64,000 bases of DNA from Mycobacterium ahvazicum (GCF_900176255.2 NZ_FXEG02000005.1:992001-1056000), one strand, 5' to 3'; positions 1 through 15,000 are shown, counted from the first letter of the stretch. Notes: generated from the letters alone by a model not told the origin. Numbers and translations: made by a program.

Positions 1-3000
1 CACCCCAACCTGGCCGCCCGATTCTGTCGGCAGTTCGACGAGCCGGTGCAGGTCATGCTCGTCAATCCCGTTGTGGCCTGGCGGTTCTACGTGCTGAGCT
101 CCGAGGAGCGAATCCAGCAGATCTGTGCCGCCGAACGCACCGCGGTCTGCGATCTGACCGAACCGCCGGCATTCCGGGTCGCGTTGATCCGCACCGGCGA
201 CGACGTGTACCGCTGTGTGCTGACGAATCACCACATCGTGCTGGATGGCTGGTCATTGCCCATCCTGGCGCAGGAGATCTTCGCCGGCTACCACGGGCAG
301 CGGCTACCCGCGGCCAGGTCCTATCGGAGGTTCGTCGCCTGGCTGGCCGAACGAGACGTCGGCGCCGCGGAGCTGGCCTGGCGAGAAGTGTTGGCCGGCT
401 TGGATTCGCCCACCCTGGTGGGCCCGCCGGGTCGGGTGCGGCCCGGACGCCGCGGCAGCGCCGGTTCGGCCTTGTCGGAGCAGACTACCCACGCGCTGGG
501 CGCGCTGGCCCGCGCGCATCACACCACCGTCAACACCGTGTTGCAGGCCGGCTGGGCGCAGGTGCTGATGTGGCTGACCGGCCAGCGCGACGTCGTCTTC
601 GGCACCGCTGTCTCGGGCCGCCCGCCCGAGCTGGCCGGCTCCGATTCGATGGTCGGCCTGCTGATCAACACCGTGCCGGTGCGGGCCACCAGCACCGCGG
701 TCACCACCACCGCCGACGTGCTGGATCAGCTGCACCGCGCCAACAACCACACCTTCGACCACCAGCACCTGGCGCTGACCGAAATCCAGCGCGCCGCAGG
801 CCACGACCAACTCTTCGACACCCTGTTCGTCTACGAGAACTACCCCATCGACACGTCCACCGCGCTCGGCGGCGGCTTGGCCATCACCGCGATGACCGCC
901 CGCGAATTCAACCACTACCCGCTGACCCTGCAGGCGATGCCCGCCGACGAACTCGGCCTGCGCGTGGAATACGACACCGAGCTATTCGACGCGAAAACCG
1001 TTGAGGCGCTGATCGGGCGGTTGCACCGGGTACTGGCGGCGATGACCGCGGATCCGGAACAACGGCTGTCCTCGATCCAGCTGCTGGACGACGCCGAACA
1101 CGCCCGGCTCGACGAGCTCGGCAACCGAGCGGCGCTGACGCGACATGGTCCCGCTCCCAAGCCGATTCCGCAGCTGTTCACCGCGCAGGCCGTACGCACC
1201 CCCGATGCGATCGCGATCACCTGCGACGGCCACTCGATCACCTACCGCGAATTGGACGAGTCCGCCAACCGGATGGCGCATCTGCTCGCCGACCAGGGTG
1301 CTCGCCCGGGACATTCGGTGGCACTGCTTTTTTCACGCTCTGCCGAGGCCATCGTCGCTATGCTGGCGGTGCTCAAGACCGGCGCGGCGTACCTCGCGAT
1401 CGACCCCGCGCATCCCGACAGCCGCATCGAGTTCATGCTCACCGATGCCGCGCCCGTCGCCGCGCTCACCACTGCGGGCCTGCGGCCGCGGCTGCGCGGG
1501 CACGACCTACCGATCATCGACGTCGACGACCCCGCCGTCGTTCTGCAACCCGCCAGTGCGCCAGAAGCAACGCCGTCGCCGGACGACGTCGCTTACCTGA
1601 TCTATACCTCCGGCACCACTGGTGTCCCGAAAGGTGTTGCGGTCACTCATCGCAACCTGGCCCACCTGGCCGAGTCGACGCCCGCTGCGCTGCCCGTGCC
1701 ACAGGTGTGGACGCAATGCCATTCCTATGGCTTCGATTTCTCGGCATGGGAGATCTGGGCCGCGCTGCTCGGGGGTGGCCGCCTGGTGGTGGTACCCGAG
1801 GCGGTGACCAGCTCGCCACCGGACTTCCACGCCCTGCTGGTGCGCGAACGGGTCAACGTGCTCACCCAAACACCCTCGGCCGCAGCGGCCTTGACTCCGC
1901 AGGGCCTCGAGTCGGTAGCGGTGCTGCTGGGAGGGGAGGCATGCCCCGCGGAGGTGGTGGATCAGTGGGCGCCCGGCCGGGTGGTGATCAATGCCTACGG
2001 CCCCACCGAAGCCACCGTGTACGCCTCGATGAGCGCCCCGCTGACACCGGGCACCGCCGTCGTCCCGATCGGAGCGCCGGTATCGACCGCGGCCCTGTTC
2101 GTCCTCGACGGCTGGTTGCGCCGGGTGTCACCCGGAGTGGTCGGCGAGTTGTATGTGGCCGGGGCGGGCGTGGCAGGTGGATATCTAGGCCGCACCGAGT
2201 TGACCGCATCCCGTTTTGTCGCATGCCCTTACGGACGACCGGGCGATCGGATGTATCGCACCGGAGACATGGTGCGCTGGCGCGACGACGGGCAACTCGA
2301 CTACCTGGGCCGTGCCGACGATCAGGTCAAGATCCGCGGTTACCGGGTCGAACTCGGCGAAATTCAAACCGCCCTGGCCAGCCTCGACGGCGTCGAACAG
2401 GCCGTGGTGATCACCCGCGAGGACCGCCTCGGCGCCAAACGGCTCGTCGGCTACGTCACCGGATCCGCCGACACGGCCGCGCTGCGCAGCGCACTGGTCG
2501 AGCGGCTGCCGTCCTACATGGTGCCGTCCGCGTTGGTCGCCCTGGAGACACTGCCGCGTACGCCCAACGGCAAGCTCGACATCCGTGCCCTGCCCGCACC
2601 CGAATATCAGGGTATCGGCGGCGATCACCGCGCCCCGTCTACGGCCATCGAGGAGATCCTCGCCGGCATTTACGCGCAAGTCCTCGGTGTCGAACAGGTC
2701 GGTGTCGACGATTCCTTCTTCGACCTCGGCGGCGACTCGCTGCTGGCGATGCGCCTGATCGCCACGATCAACTCGGGCCTCGACGCAGGTCTGCAGGTGC
2801 ACACCCTGTTCGATGCCCCGACGATCTCCCGGCTGGCACCGCGTGTCGGGACCGGTCGAGGATGGCTGGAGCCATTGGCGGCCTGGTCGCGACCCGCGGT
2901 GGTGCCGCTGTCCTTCGCCCAATCCCGGTTGTGGTTCCTGGATCAGTTGCAAGGGCCGTCCCCCGTCTACAACATGGCGGTCGCGTTGCGGTTGTCCGGT

Positions 3001-6000
3001 CGCCTCGATGTCGACGCGCTCGGAGCCGCGCTCGACGATGTGGTCGCCCGGCACGAGAGCTTGCGGACGCTGTATGTGGCGCCCGACGGCGTCCCCCAGC
3101 AGGTGGTGGTGGCCGCCGAGCGCGCCGAGTTCACCTGGCAGGTGGTCGATGCCCGCGACTGGACCACCGCGAAGCAGGACGCGGCGTTCGAGGCCGCAGC
3201 GGGATACACCTTCGATCTGACAAACGAAATCCCGCTACGCGCAACTCTTTTCCACCTGGCCACCGATGAGCACGTACTGGTCGGCGTGGTTCACCACATC
3301 GCCGCCGACGGCTCCTCGGTCGCCCCGCTGGTACGCGATCTGGGCGTGGCGTACGCCGCGCGGTGTGCCGGACAACCACCGGCCTGGATGCAATTGCCGG
3401 TGCAATACGCCGATTACACACTGTGGCAGCACGCGCAGTTCGGCCGTCTGGACGACCCCGGCAGCCCCATCGCCACCCAGCTGTCCTACTGGCAAGACGA
3501 GCTGGCCGGAATACCCGAACGCTTGACGCTTCCCACCGATCGGCCCTACCCGGCGGTGGCCGACCAGCGCGGCGCGACCGTGGACATCGAGTGGCCGGCC
3601 GAATTGCAGCAGCGGGTGCGTACGCTGGCCCGCGAGCACAACGCGACCAGCTTCATGGTGGTGCAAGCCGCCCTCGCCGTGCTGCTGGCATCCGTCAGCG
3701 CGAGTTCCGATGTCGCCGTGGGCTTCCCGATCGCGGGGCGCCGCGAGGTGGCACTCGATGAGCTGGTGGGCTTCTTCGTCAACACCCTGGTGCTGCGCGT
3801 CGAGGTCAACGGCGATCCCACCATCATCGAGCTACTGGCCCAGGTCCGCCAGCGCAGCCTGAGCGCCTACGAACACCAGGACGTACCCTTCGAAGTTCTC
3901 GTCGAACGCCTCAACCCTTCCCGCAGCCTCGCGCATCACCCGCTGGTCCAGGTGATGTTGGGCTGGCAGAACCTGTACGGCGACGACCCCGCCGCCGCGT
4001 TGGCGCTAGGTGAAGTCCGGGCCACCCCGCTGCCGATTGAAACCCGCACCGCACGAATGGATTTGGCGTTCTCACTGGTGGAACGTTGGACCCGCGCCGG
4101 TGAGCCTGCCGGTATCCGCGGGACGGTGGAGTATCGCACCGACGTGTTCGACGCCGACAGTATCCATACCCTGACCCGGCGATTCGAGCGGGTGCTGGAA
4201 GCCGTCACCACCGACCCCACCCGGCGGTTCTCCTCGATCCGGTTGCTGGATGTGGGCGAGCGCGGCCGCCTCGACGAGATCGGCAACCGCGCCATATTGA
4301 CCCGGCCTGCCGCGACCGCGAAGTCGGTCCCGGCACTGTTCGCCGCACATGTGGCCCGCGCACCCGAAGCGGTGGCGATCACCTTCGAGGGCGACTCGTT
4401 GACTTATCGCGGCCTCGATGAGGCCTCGAACCGATTGGCGCACTTGCTGATTGCTAACGGCGTGCGGGCTGGACAGTGTGTGGCGCTCGTGATGGAGCGC
4501 TCGGCCGAGGCGATCGTCGCGATGCTCGCGGTGCTGAAGACGGGTGCTGCCTACCTGGCGATCGACCCGGCGCTGCCCGACGCTCGGATCGGCTTCATGC
4601 TCACCGATGCCGCGCCGTCCGCCGCGATCACCGCCCGGCAGCTGCTGCACCGATTGGACGGTCACGACCTCGCGGTGATCAGCATCGACGACCCCGCGGT
4701 GGGCATTCAGCCCGGAACCGCGCTGCCGGCGCCGTCGGCCGACGAGATCGCCTACCTCGTCTACACCTCGGGTACCAGCGGCACTCCCAAGGGGGTGGCG
4801 GTCACGCACCGCAACCTGGCGCACTTGGCGGAGTCGACACCGCGAGAGCTGCCGCGCGACCAGGTGTGGACGCAGTGCCACTCGTATGCGTTCGACTTCT
4901 CGGTGTGGGAGATCTGGGCCGCCCTGCTCGGCGGAGCCCGGCTGGTGGTGGTGCCCGAGGCGGTGACGACCTCACCGGACGACTTCCACGCCCTGCTCGT
5001 CACCGAGCGTGTCAATGTGCTGACCCAAACTCCTTCTGCGATAGCGGCGTTGGCGCCGCGGCAATTGGAGTCGACGGCGGTGCTGCTCGGCGGCGAGCCC
5101 TGCCCGGCCGAGGTGGTGCGGCAATGGGCGCACGGTCGCGTGGTGATCAACGCCTACGGCCCCAGCGAGGCCACCGTGTACGCATCGATGAGCGCCCCGT
5201 TGGCGCCGGACACGGCAGTGGTACCGATCGGTGCGCCGGTGTCGACAGCTGCGCTGTTCGTCCTCGATGGCTGGTTGCGCCCAGTGCCCATTGGCGTGGT
5301 CGGCGAGTTGTACATCGCCGGCGACGGCGTGGCGTGCGGGTATGTCGGACGAGCCGGCCTGACGGCAGCACGGTTCATTGCGTGCCCCTTCGGTGAACCG
5401 GGATCGCCTGGACAAAGGATGTATCGCACCGGAGACCTGGTGCGATGGCGGGCGGACGGACAGCTCGACTACCTCGGGCGTGCCGACGAGCAGGTCAAAA
5501 TCCGCGGCTACCGCATCGAGCTCGGCGAGATCCGGTCAGCGCTGGCCAGTTTGGACGGCGTGGACCAGGCGGTGGTGGTCACCCGCGAAGACCGCCCCGG
5601 CACTGCCCGCCTGGTCGGCTACATCACCGGCACCGCCGACCCCGCTCAGATACGCGCGGCGCTGGCCGATCGGCTGCCGCCGTACATGATCCCGTCGGCG
5701 GTGGTGCTGATCGACGCGCTGCCGTTGACGGTCAACGGGAAACTCGACACCCGCGCCCTGCCGGCTCCGGAGTATCGCGATGTGGATCGCTACCGCGCTC
5801 CTGGTAGCGCCACCGAGGAAATCCTGGCCACGATCTACGCCCAAGTCCTCGGCCTGGAGCGGGTCGGGGTCGACGATTCCTTCTTCGATCTGGGCGGCGA
5901 CAGCATCTTGTCGATGCAAGTGGTCGCCCGGGCGCGGGCGGCCGGTGTGGTATGCCGTCCGCGCGACATTTTCGTCGAACAGACGGTCGCGCGGCTGGCC

Positions 6001-9000
6001 CAGGTTGCCACGGTGGCCCGCGATCAAGTGATCGTCGATGACGGCGTCGGGCCCGCGGTGGCTACCCCGATTATGCGCTGGCTGCTGAACACCGACGGTC
6101 CGGTCGAGGATTTCAACCAGGCATTGGTGGTGCAGGCGCCCGCCGCGGTGACCGAGGACGACGTGGTGCTCGTTCTCCAGGCGTTGCTCGATCGGCACGC
6201 CATGCTGCGGTTGCGCGTAGCCACCGACGGCTCCCTGGAAGTACCCGAGGTCGGTTCGGCGGATGCCCGCGGGTGCCTGGACACCGTCGACGAACTGTCC
6301 GAATCGGCGCTGGTCGCGGCCCGGGCGCGGCTGAACCCGGCCGCCGGGGCGATGTTGAGCGCCGTGTGGGCGACCCGCACCGGTCAGCTGATGCTGATCA
6401 TCCATCACCTGGCCGTCGATGCGGTGTCATGGCGAATCCTGTTGGAGGACATCAATATCGCCTGGGGTCAGCAGCACAACGGGCAACCGATCGCGCTACC
6501 CGCCGGCGGAACGTCGTTCGCCCGCTGGTCGTCACTGCTGTCCGAATACGCGCGCGCCGCGGCGGTCGTCGAGCAGGCCGACGCCTGGACGCGCGCGCTG
6601 GCGACCCCGGCCGCGATTCCCGCACCAAACCCCGACGTCGACACCTACGCAAGTGCCGGCCAGCTGGCGGTGGAGCTGGACATCGAGACCACCCGAATGC
6701 TGCTGGGGGAGGTGCCCGCCGCGTTTCACGCCGGCGTGCAAGACATTCTGTTGATCGCGTTCGCAATGGCCTGGGCAGAGTTTCTGAACAGCGACTCGCC
6801 GATCGGCATCGAAGTCGAGGGCCACGGCCGACACGAGGAGCTGGCCGACGATGTGGACCTGTCGCGCATCGTGGGCTGGTTCACCACCAAATACCCGGTG
6901 GCACTGAGTGTCGACGGCCTGAACTGGACGCGGGTGCGCGCCGGCGACCCGCCGCTGGGTGCGCTGATCAAGGATGCAAAAGAACAACTGCGCGCGCTGC
7001 CCGACGGACTCACCTACGGGCTGCTGCGCTATCTTAACCCCGAGGTCGACCTGACCGGGCCCGACCCGGCAATCGGGTTCAACTATCTCGGGCGGCTCGG
7101 CGGCGCGGCCGAACTCTCCGACGACCTGTGGCAGATCAGCCAAGACGGGCTCTCGATGGCCGCGGCATCGGCTGCGATTCCAATGCCGTTGGGGCACACC
7201 GTCGAACTCAACGCGAGCACGCTGGACACCGACGCCGGACCTGCGCTGCACGCGAACTGGACCTGGGCGCCCTCGGCGATCGGTGAGGCGCAGATCAGCC
7301 GGCTCAGCCAGCTGTGGTTCGACGCCCTGGCGGGAATCTGCGCTCACGTCCAGCGCGGTGGCGGCGGACTGACCCCGTCCGATATCGTCCCGGCGCAACT
7401 GAATCAGCAGCAGATCGACGAGTTGTGCCGGCAGGACCCCACCGCCGATATCCTGCCGCTCACCCCGCTGCAGCAGGGACTGCTGTTCCACGCCAACACA
7501 ATCCACGGCAACACCGACGATGTCTACGCCATGCAACTCGGCATCACCATCACCGGCCCGCTGGACCCTGACCGGTTGCGCCGGGCAGTACACACCGTGG
7601 TCGGCCGCCACCCCAACCTGGCCGCCCGCTTCTGCCGTGAATTCGACGAACCGGTCCAGGTCATCCCGGCCGATCCGGTGCCGGCGTGGCAATACATCGA
7701 ACTCGGCGATGATGCGCAGTCCGTCGGGCAAGTGTCCGCCGCCGAACGTAGCGCGGTCTGCAATCTCACTGAGCCACCGGCATTCCGGGTCGCATTGATC
7801 CACACCGCCAAGGATCGCCATCGACTTTTGCTCACCAACCACCACATCGTGCTGGATGGCTGGTCGTTACCGATCCTGGCCCAGGAGATCTTCGCCGGCT
7901 ATTTCGGGCATCGACTCCCCGCACCCACGCCCTACCGCCGGTTCGTCAGTTGGCTGGCCGAACGAGACATCGGTGCCGCGCAAGCGGCCTGGCGAGCGGC
8001 GTTCGCGGGGTTCGAGATTCCCACCCTGGTGGGTCCACCAGCGCGAATCGGGCTGGGGCGCAGAGGGGTACGGACATCTCGGGTCGGCGAACAGATGACC
8101 CAGTCGCTGAGTGACCTGGCTCGCGCACATCACACCACGCTCAATACGGTGTTGCAGGTCGGCTGGGCACAGCTGCTGATGTGGCTGACCGGTCAGCACG
8201 ACGTCGCCTTCGGCACCGCGGTCTCCGGCCGTCCCACCGAGCTCCCCGGCGCGGATTCGATGGTGGGCCTGCTGATCAACACGGTCCCGGTGCGGGCCAA
8301 CTGCACGCCACTGACCACCACCGCCGACCTGCTCAACCAACTGCATCGCGCCAACAACGACACCCTCGAGCACCAGCACCTGGCGCTGTCCGAGATCCAC
8401 CGCGTGACGGGTCACGACCAACTCTTCGACACGTTGTTCGTGTTCGAGAACTACCCTGTCGACGCCGCCAGCCTCGCCGGTGTCGACGGGCTGGCCATCA
8501 CCGAGATGACCGCGCGCGAATACAACCACTACCCCCTGACGCTGCAAGCCATGCCCGGCAAGGAACTCGGGCTGCGCGTCGAATACAACACCGACATCTT
8601 CGCGGCGGACAGCATCGACACCCTCATCCCGCAGCTGCACGACGTACTCCTGGCCATGACCACCGCACCCACCCGCAGGTTGTCGTCGGTTCAGCTGTTG
8701 GACTCCGACGAGCAGGCCCTGATGGATGAGGTCGGCAACCGGGCGATGTTGGCCCGGCGCGCGGCCACGCCGGTGTCGATCCCCGAGTTATTCGCCGAGC
8801 ACGTACAACGCGACCCGGATGCGGTGGCGGTGAGCTTCCGGGGACGCTCGCACAGCTATCGCGAGCTGGATGCGGCGGCCAACCGGCTTGCGCACCTGGT
8901 GGCCGGCCACGGTGCCGGCCCGGGACAGTTTGTGGCACTGCTGTTTACGCGCTCACCTGAAGCCATTGTCGCGATGCTCGCGGTGCTCAAGACCGGAGCG

Positions 9001-12000
9001 GCCTATCTGGCGATCGACCCGGCGCTGCCCGACGCACGGATCGGGTTCATGCTCGCCGACGCCACCCCGATCGCGGCGCTCACCACCGACGATCTGCGCC
9101 CGCGACTCGACGGCTACGACGTATCGATCGTCGACGTCAACGACCCCGTCGTGCACACCCAGCCCGCCACCCCGCCGGCGGCACCGTCGCCCGACAATAT
9201 CGCGTACCTGATCTACACCTCCGGCACCACCGGTGTTCCCAAAGGTGTTGCGGTCACTCATCGCAACCTGGCCCACCTGGTCAGCTCGACGCCCACACAC
9301 CTGCCGCTGGCACAGGTGTGGACGCAGTGTCACTCCTACGGCTTCGACTTCTCGGTGTGGGAGATCTGGGCCGCCCTGCTCGGCGGCGGACGCCTCGTCG
9401 TGGTGCCGGAGTCGGTAGCCGCCTCACCCGAGGACTTCCACGATCTACTCGTCAATGAACGGGTCACGGTTCTCACCCAAACCCCCTCAGCCGCAGCGAC
9501 ATTGACGCCAGACCGATTGGGCTCGATGGCGGTGTTGCTGGGCGGCGAGGCTTGCCCCGCCGACGTCGTGGACCAATGGGCGGACGGCCGCGTGGTGATC
9601 AACGCCTACGGCCCCACCGAAGTCACCGTCTACGCCTCGATGAGTGCGCCCCTGACGGCGGGGTCGGGGACGGCGCCCATCGGCGGACCGGTTTCGACCG
9701 CGGCGCTGTTCGTGCTTGACGACTGGCTGCGCCCGGTCCCCATCGGCGTGGTCGGTGAGTTGTATGTCGCCGGCGACGGCGTGGCATGCGGATACCTGCA
9801 CCGACCGGCATTGACGGCATCACGATTTGTGCCCTGCCCCTTCGGCGAGCGCGGTGCACGAATGTATCGCACCGGAGACCTGGTCCGTTGGCATCCCGAC
9901 GGGCAGCTGGACTACGTCGGGCGCGCCGACGAGCAGGTCAAGATCCGCGGCTACCGTATCGAGCTGGGTGAAATCCGAACCGCGCTGGCCAATTTGGACG
10001 GCGTCGAACAAGCCGCGGTCATCACCCGCGAGGACGCGCCCGCCACCACCCGTGTGGTCGGGTATATCACCGGAACGGCCGACCCCGCCGTGCTGCGAAA
10101 TGCGTTGGCGGACAGGCTTCCTGCCTACATGATCCCGGCTGCCATCGTGGCACTCGAGGCATTGCCGCTGACCACAAACGGCAAGCTCGATGTCCGCGCC
10201 TTACCGGCGCCGGACTACCACGACCGTAGCAACTACCGCGCCCCGACCAATGCCGTCGAGGAAATCCTGACCGGCATCTACGCCCAAGTCCTGGGGCTCG
10301 AGCACGTCGGCACCGACGACTCCTTCTTCGACCTCGGCGGCGACTCGCTCTCGGCGATGCGCCTGATCACCGCGATCAACTCCGCTCTCGACGCCGGCCT
10401 CGAAGTGCACACCTTGTTCGACGCACCCACCATCGCGCGGTTGGCACCCCGCATCGGCACCGACCGAACCGGGCGGCGTCAGCCGCTGGTCGCAGGTCAG
10501 CGGCCGGCCCTGATTCCGCTGTCGTTCGCGCAATCCCGGTTGTGGTTCCTGTATCAGTTCGAGGGCGGGGTCGCGACCTACAACATGCCGACCGCGTTCC
10601 GGATCAGCGGGTCACTGGACATCGAGGCACTGGACGCGGCCCTCGACGACGTGATCGCGCGGCACGAATCACTGCGCACCATTTTCGTCGAGATCGACGG
10701 CGTCCCCTACCAGGAGGTGCTACCGGCCGCGGCGGGAATGTGGCGGCGCGGCCGCGACGCGGTGGTACCGCTGGCGCGCCACCACATGGTCTCCGAAATG
10801 GTGGCATTGGCGAACTACCGGTTCGATTTGTCGGCCGAGATCCCGATTCGTGCCCAGATCTACTCGGTCACAGCCGAGGAATACTACATCGGGATTGTGG
10901 TGCACCACATTGCTTTTGACGGATGGTCGCTGGCGCCGATGGTCAGAGACATCGGCGAAGCCTACCGGGCTCGACGACAGCACCGGAACCCGCAACAAGC
11001 GCCGCTGTCGGTGCAGTACGTCGACTACACGCTGTGGCAGCGCAAACAATTCGGTGATCTGGCCGACGCCGGCAGCCCGATCGCCGCGCAGCTGGCCTAC
11101 TGGGAACACGCGCTGGCCGGAATGCCCGAGCGCTTGCAGCTGCCCACCGATCGGCCTTACCCGCTGGTCGCCGATTACCGCGGCTCCCACGTGGCGTTGC
11201 AGTGGCCGGCCGAGCTGCAACAGCGCATCCGCGAGACCGCCCGCGAGCACAACGCGACCAGCTTCATGGTGATCCAGGCCGCCCTGGCGGTACTGCTCTC
11301 GGCGGTCAGCGCCAGTTGCGATGTGGCGGTGGGCTTCCCGATCGCCGGGCGGCGTGACCCCGCGCTCGACGAACTTGTCGGCTTCTTCGTCAACACCCTG
11401 GTGTTGCGCGTCGAGGTGGCCGGTGACCCCACCTATGCCGAGCTGCTGGCGCAGGTCCGCCGACGCAGCCTTTCCGCCTACGAGCACCAAGACGTCCCCT
11501 TCGAGGTGCTCGTCGAGCGCATCAATCCCACCCGTTCCCTGACCCATCACCCGCTGATCCAGGTGATGCTGGCCTGGCAGAGCGCCCCGGGACCCCGGGT
11601 CGACTCCGCCACCGGATTGACCCTCGATGATCTGCAGGTCGCTCAGTTGCCGATGGACACCCAAACCGCCCGAATGGATTTGGTGTTCCACCTCGCCGAG
11701 CACTGGGACGACGCCGGTGACCCGGCCGGGATCGGCGGGACGGTCGAATATCGCACCGACGTGTTCGACGCGGCCACCATCAGTGCGCTGATCGAGCGCC
11801 TGCAACGGGTGTTGGTGGCCATCACCACCGACCCAACTCAACGGCTGTCGTCGGCGGATCTCCTTGAACCCGAAGAATATGAGCGCCTGGACCGTTGGGG
11901 CAACCGGGCAGTGCTGAGCGGGCGCAGTTCCGACGTCGCGTCGATCCCGCTGCGCTGGGCCGAGCAAGTCGCACGCACTCCCGGTGCGCTCGCCGTCACC

Positions 12001-15000
12001 TTCGCCGGACTGTCGATGACCTACCGGGAACTCGAGGAGGACGCGAACCGGTTGGCGCATCTGCTGACCGCGCACGGAGCCGCCCCGGGACAGACCGTGG
12101 CACTGCTGTTTACCCGTTCGGCCGAGGCGATCATCGCGATCCTGGCGGTGCTGAAAACCGGGGCGGCCTACCTGGCGATCGATCCGGCCCACCCCGACGC
12201 CCGCATCGGATTCATGGTCGCCGACGCCAAGCCGGTCGCCGCGATCACCACCGCCGCGCTGTCCGGCCGTCTGGACGGGCACGACCTGGCGGTCATTTCG
12301 GTCGACGATCCCCGCATCTCCGGTTACCCGAGCACCGCTCTGCCAATGCCTGCCCCCGATGACACCGCCTACATCATCTACACGTCGGGCACCACCGGCA
12401 CTCCGAAGGGTGTCGCCGTCGCGCACCGCAACGTGACCCGCCTACTGCACTCGCTAGAAAGCGAGCTGGAGATGAAACAGGCTTGGACACAATGCCATTC
12501 GCTGGCGTTCGACTTCTCGGTGTGGGAGATCTGGGGTGCGCTGCTCTATGGCGGGCGCCTGGTGGTGGTGCCCGAATCGGTGGCCCGTTCGCCCGAGGAC
12601 TTCCACGCGCTGCTGGTCGCCGAACGCGTCGGCGTGCTGAGCCGAACCCCGACGGCGTTCTATGCGCTGCAAACCGCCGATAGGCTGTCGGCCGAGCTCG
12701 CCGAACAGCTGGAGCTTCAGACCGTGGTGTTCGGCGGTGAAGCCCTTGAGCCACAACGTCTTCGGACGTGGTTGCAGAGGCATCCGCGCTCGCCACGACT
12801 GATCAACATGTACGGCATCACCGAGACGACGGTGCACGCCTCGTTCCGGGAGCTCGTCGACGGCGATGTGGACAGCCCGGTCAGCCCCATCGGCGGTCCG
12901 CTGGCACATCTGGCGTTTTTCGTGCTGGACAATTGGTTACGCCGGGTTCCGGCCGGTGTGGTCGGGGAGTTGTACGTGGCCGGTGCCGGGCTGGCCGACG
13001 GATACGTGCGCCGGCCCGACTTGACGGCGTCACGGTTCCTGGCGTGCCCCTTCGGGGAGCCGGGGACACGGATGTATCGCACCGGCGACCTGGTGTCCTG
13101 GAGCGCCGAGGGGCAGTTGCGGTATGTCGGGCGCGCCGACGAGCAGGTCAAGATCCGCGGCTATCGCATCGAACTCGGCGAGATCGAAAATGCGTTGCTG
13201 GACTGCCCGCAGGTCACCCAGGCCGTCACGATGGTGCACCACGGCAACGCCGGCGAGCATCTCGTCGCTTACCTCACCCTGCGGCGTACCAGCACCGCCG
13301 ACCACGATGCCGAAATCGTCGGCCAGTGGCAGGACGTGTACGACGACCTGTACGACGGCCACGACGCGGTGCCGCAATTCGGCATGGATTTCCGGGGTTG
13401 GAACAGCAGCTACACCGGCGAGCCGATTCCGTTAGAGGAGATGTACGAGTGGCGTGCGGCCACGGTGCACCGGATCATGAGCCTGCGGCCCAGCCGGGTA
13501 CTGGAGATCGGCGCCGGTTCCGGGCTGCTGCTGTCACAGATCGCCCCGCACTGTGAGCGCTACGTCGCGACCGATATGTCGGCGGTGGCCGTCGAGAACC
13601 TCACCCGTTCGCTACAGCGGCTGCAGATCCCGTGGCGCGATCGGGTCCAGCTGCTGGCCCGGCCCGCCCACGTCACCGAGGGATTGCGTGCCGGCGACTT
13701 CGACACGATCATCGTCAACTCGGTCGTCCAGTACTTCCCGAACGCGGCATACCTGGCCGACGTGATCGGCAACGCCATGGAGCTGCTCGCGCCGGGCGGC
13801 GCACTGTTCCTCGGCGACATCCGTAACCACGCCCTGCAGGACGCCTTCCAAACCGGGGTCGCGCTGGCCCGCACCACCACCGCCGACGTCGCCGAGATCC
13901 GCCAGCGGGTCCACCGCGCCGTCGTCAGCGAACCTGAATTACTCTTGGCCCCAGAGTTTTTCACCACCTGGGCCGCCGACCACCCGTCCGCTGCCGGACT
14001 CGACATCCAGGTCAAGCGCGGGGTTGCCGACAACGAGCTCAACCGGTACCGCTACGACGTCGTCATCCGCAAGACCCCGGGGCCCGTACGTTCCGTGGCG
14101 TCGGCGCCCAGCTGGACGTGGAGCGAATGCGCGGGCCTGCTCGGCCTGCACACCCGCCTGGCCTCGCAACGTCCCGCCGCGGTGCGCGTCACCGGGATCC
14201 CGCGGGCCGGACTGGCCGACGACGTGCGCATCGAACGCGCCCTCGCCGACGGGCTGCCGTTGGCCGATGCGCTCACCCCGCCCCCGCCGGGCCCCGACAG
14301 CGTCACTCCCGAACAACTGCACCGCCTCGGCGAAAACGCCGGCTACCAGGTCGCGGTCACCTGGGGCACCGAGCCGGGCAGCCTTGACGCCGTCTTCCTC
14401 GTCTCCGCCGGTGTTCCGCTGACCGACCTCTACCTGCCCCGCGCCGAGACCCACCAGCGCGGCACGCACGCCAACAACCCCAACACCAACATGGAGATCA
14501 GCGCGGTGCGCCAGCGGCTGAGCGCGCGGTTACCCGAGTACATGGTGCCGGCGCAGATCGTGGTGATCGACGAGTTCCCGTTGACCTCGTCGGGCAAGAT
14601 CGACAGCAAGGCGCTTCCGGCGCCGGTGTTCGCCGCCACGCCATTCCAGGCCCCGCACACCGAGACCGAGCAGGTCATCGCGGGGATCTACGCCCAGGTC
14701 CTGGGGATCGAGCGGGTCGGCGTCGACGACTCGTTCTTCGATCTCGGCGGCGATTCGCTATCCGCGATGCGCGTGATCGCCGCGATCAACGCCGCTCTCG
14801 ATGTCCACCTCCCGGTGCGCACCATGTTCTACGCCCCGTCGGTGCGAAACCTCAGTGAGCAGCTCGGCGCCCAGGACAGCGCCGCGGAGGTGGTCGGAGT
14901 CGAGGTCTTCCAGGAGGGCTCCGGCGCACCGCTGTGCTGCATTCACGACGGCCTCGGACTGAGCTGGGCGTATCGCGCGCTGGGCGAGTACGTGGATTGC

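Noticed and set aside
6532..7845. 437-codon antisense frame inside the NRPS, and many similar ones
   Set aside because: Such frames arise from GC-rich third codon positions; they show no motif, and the sense strand carries unbroken E and C domain motifs.
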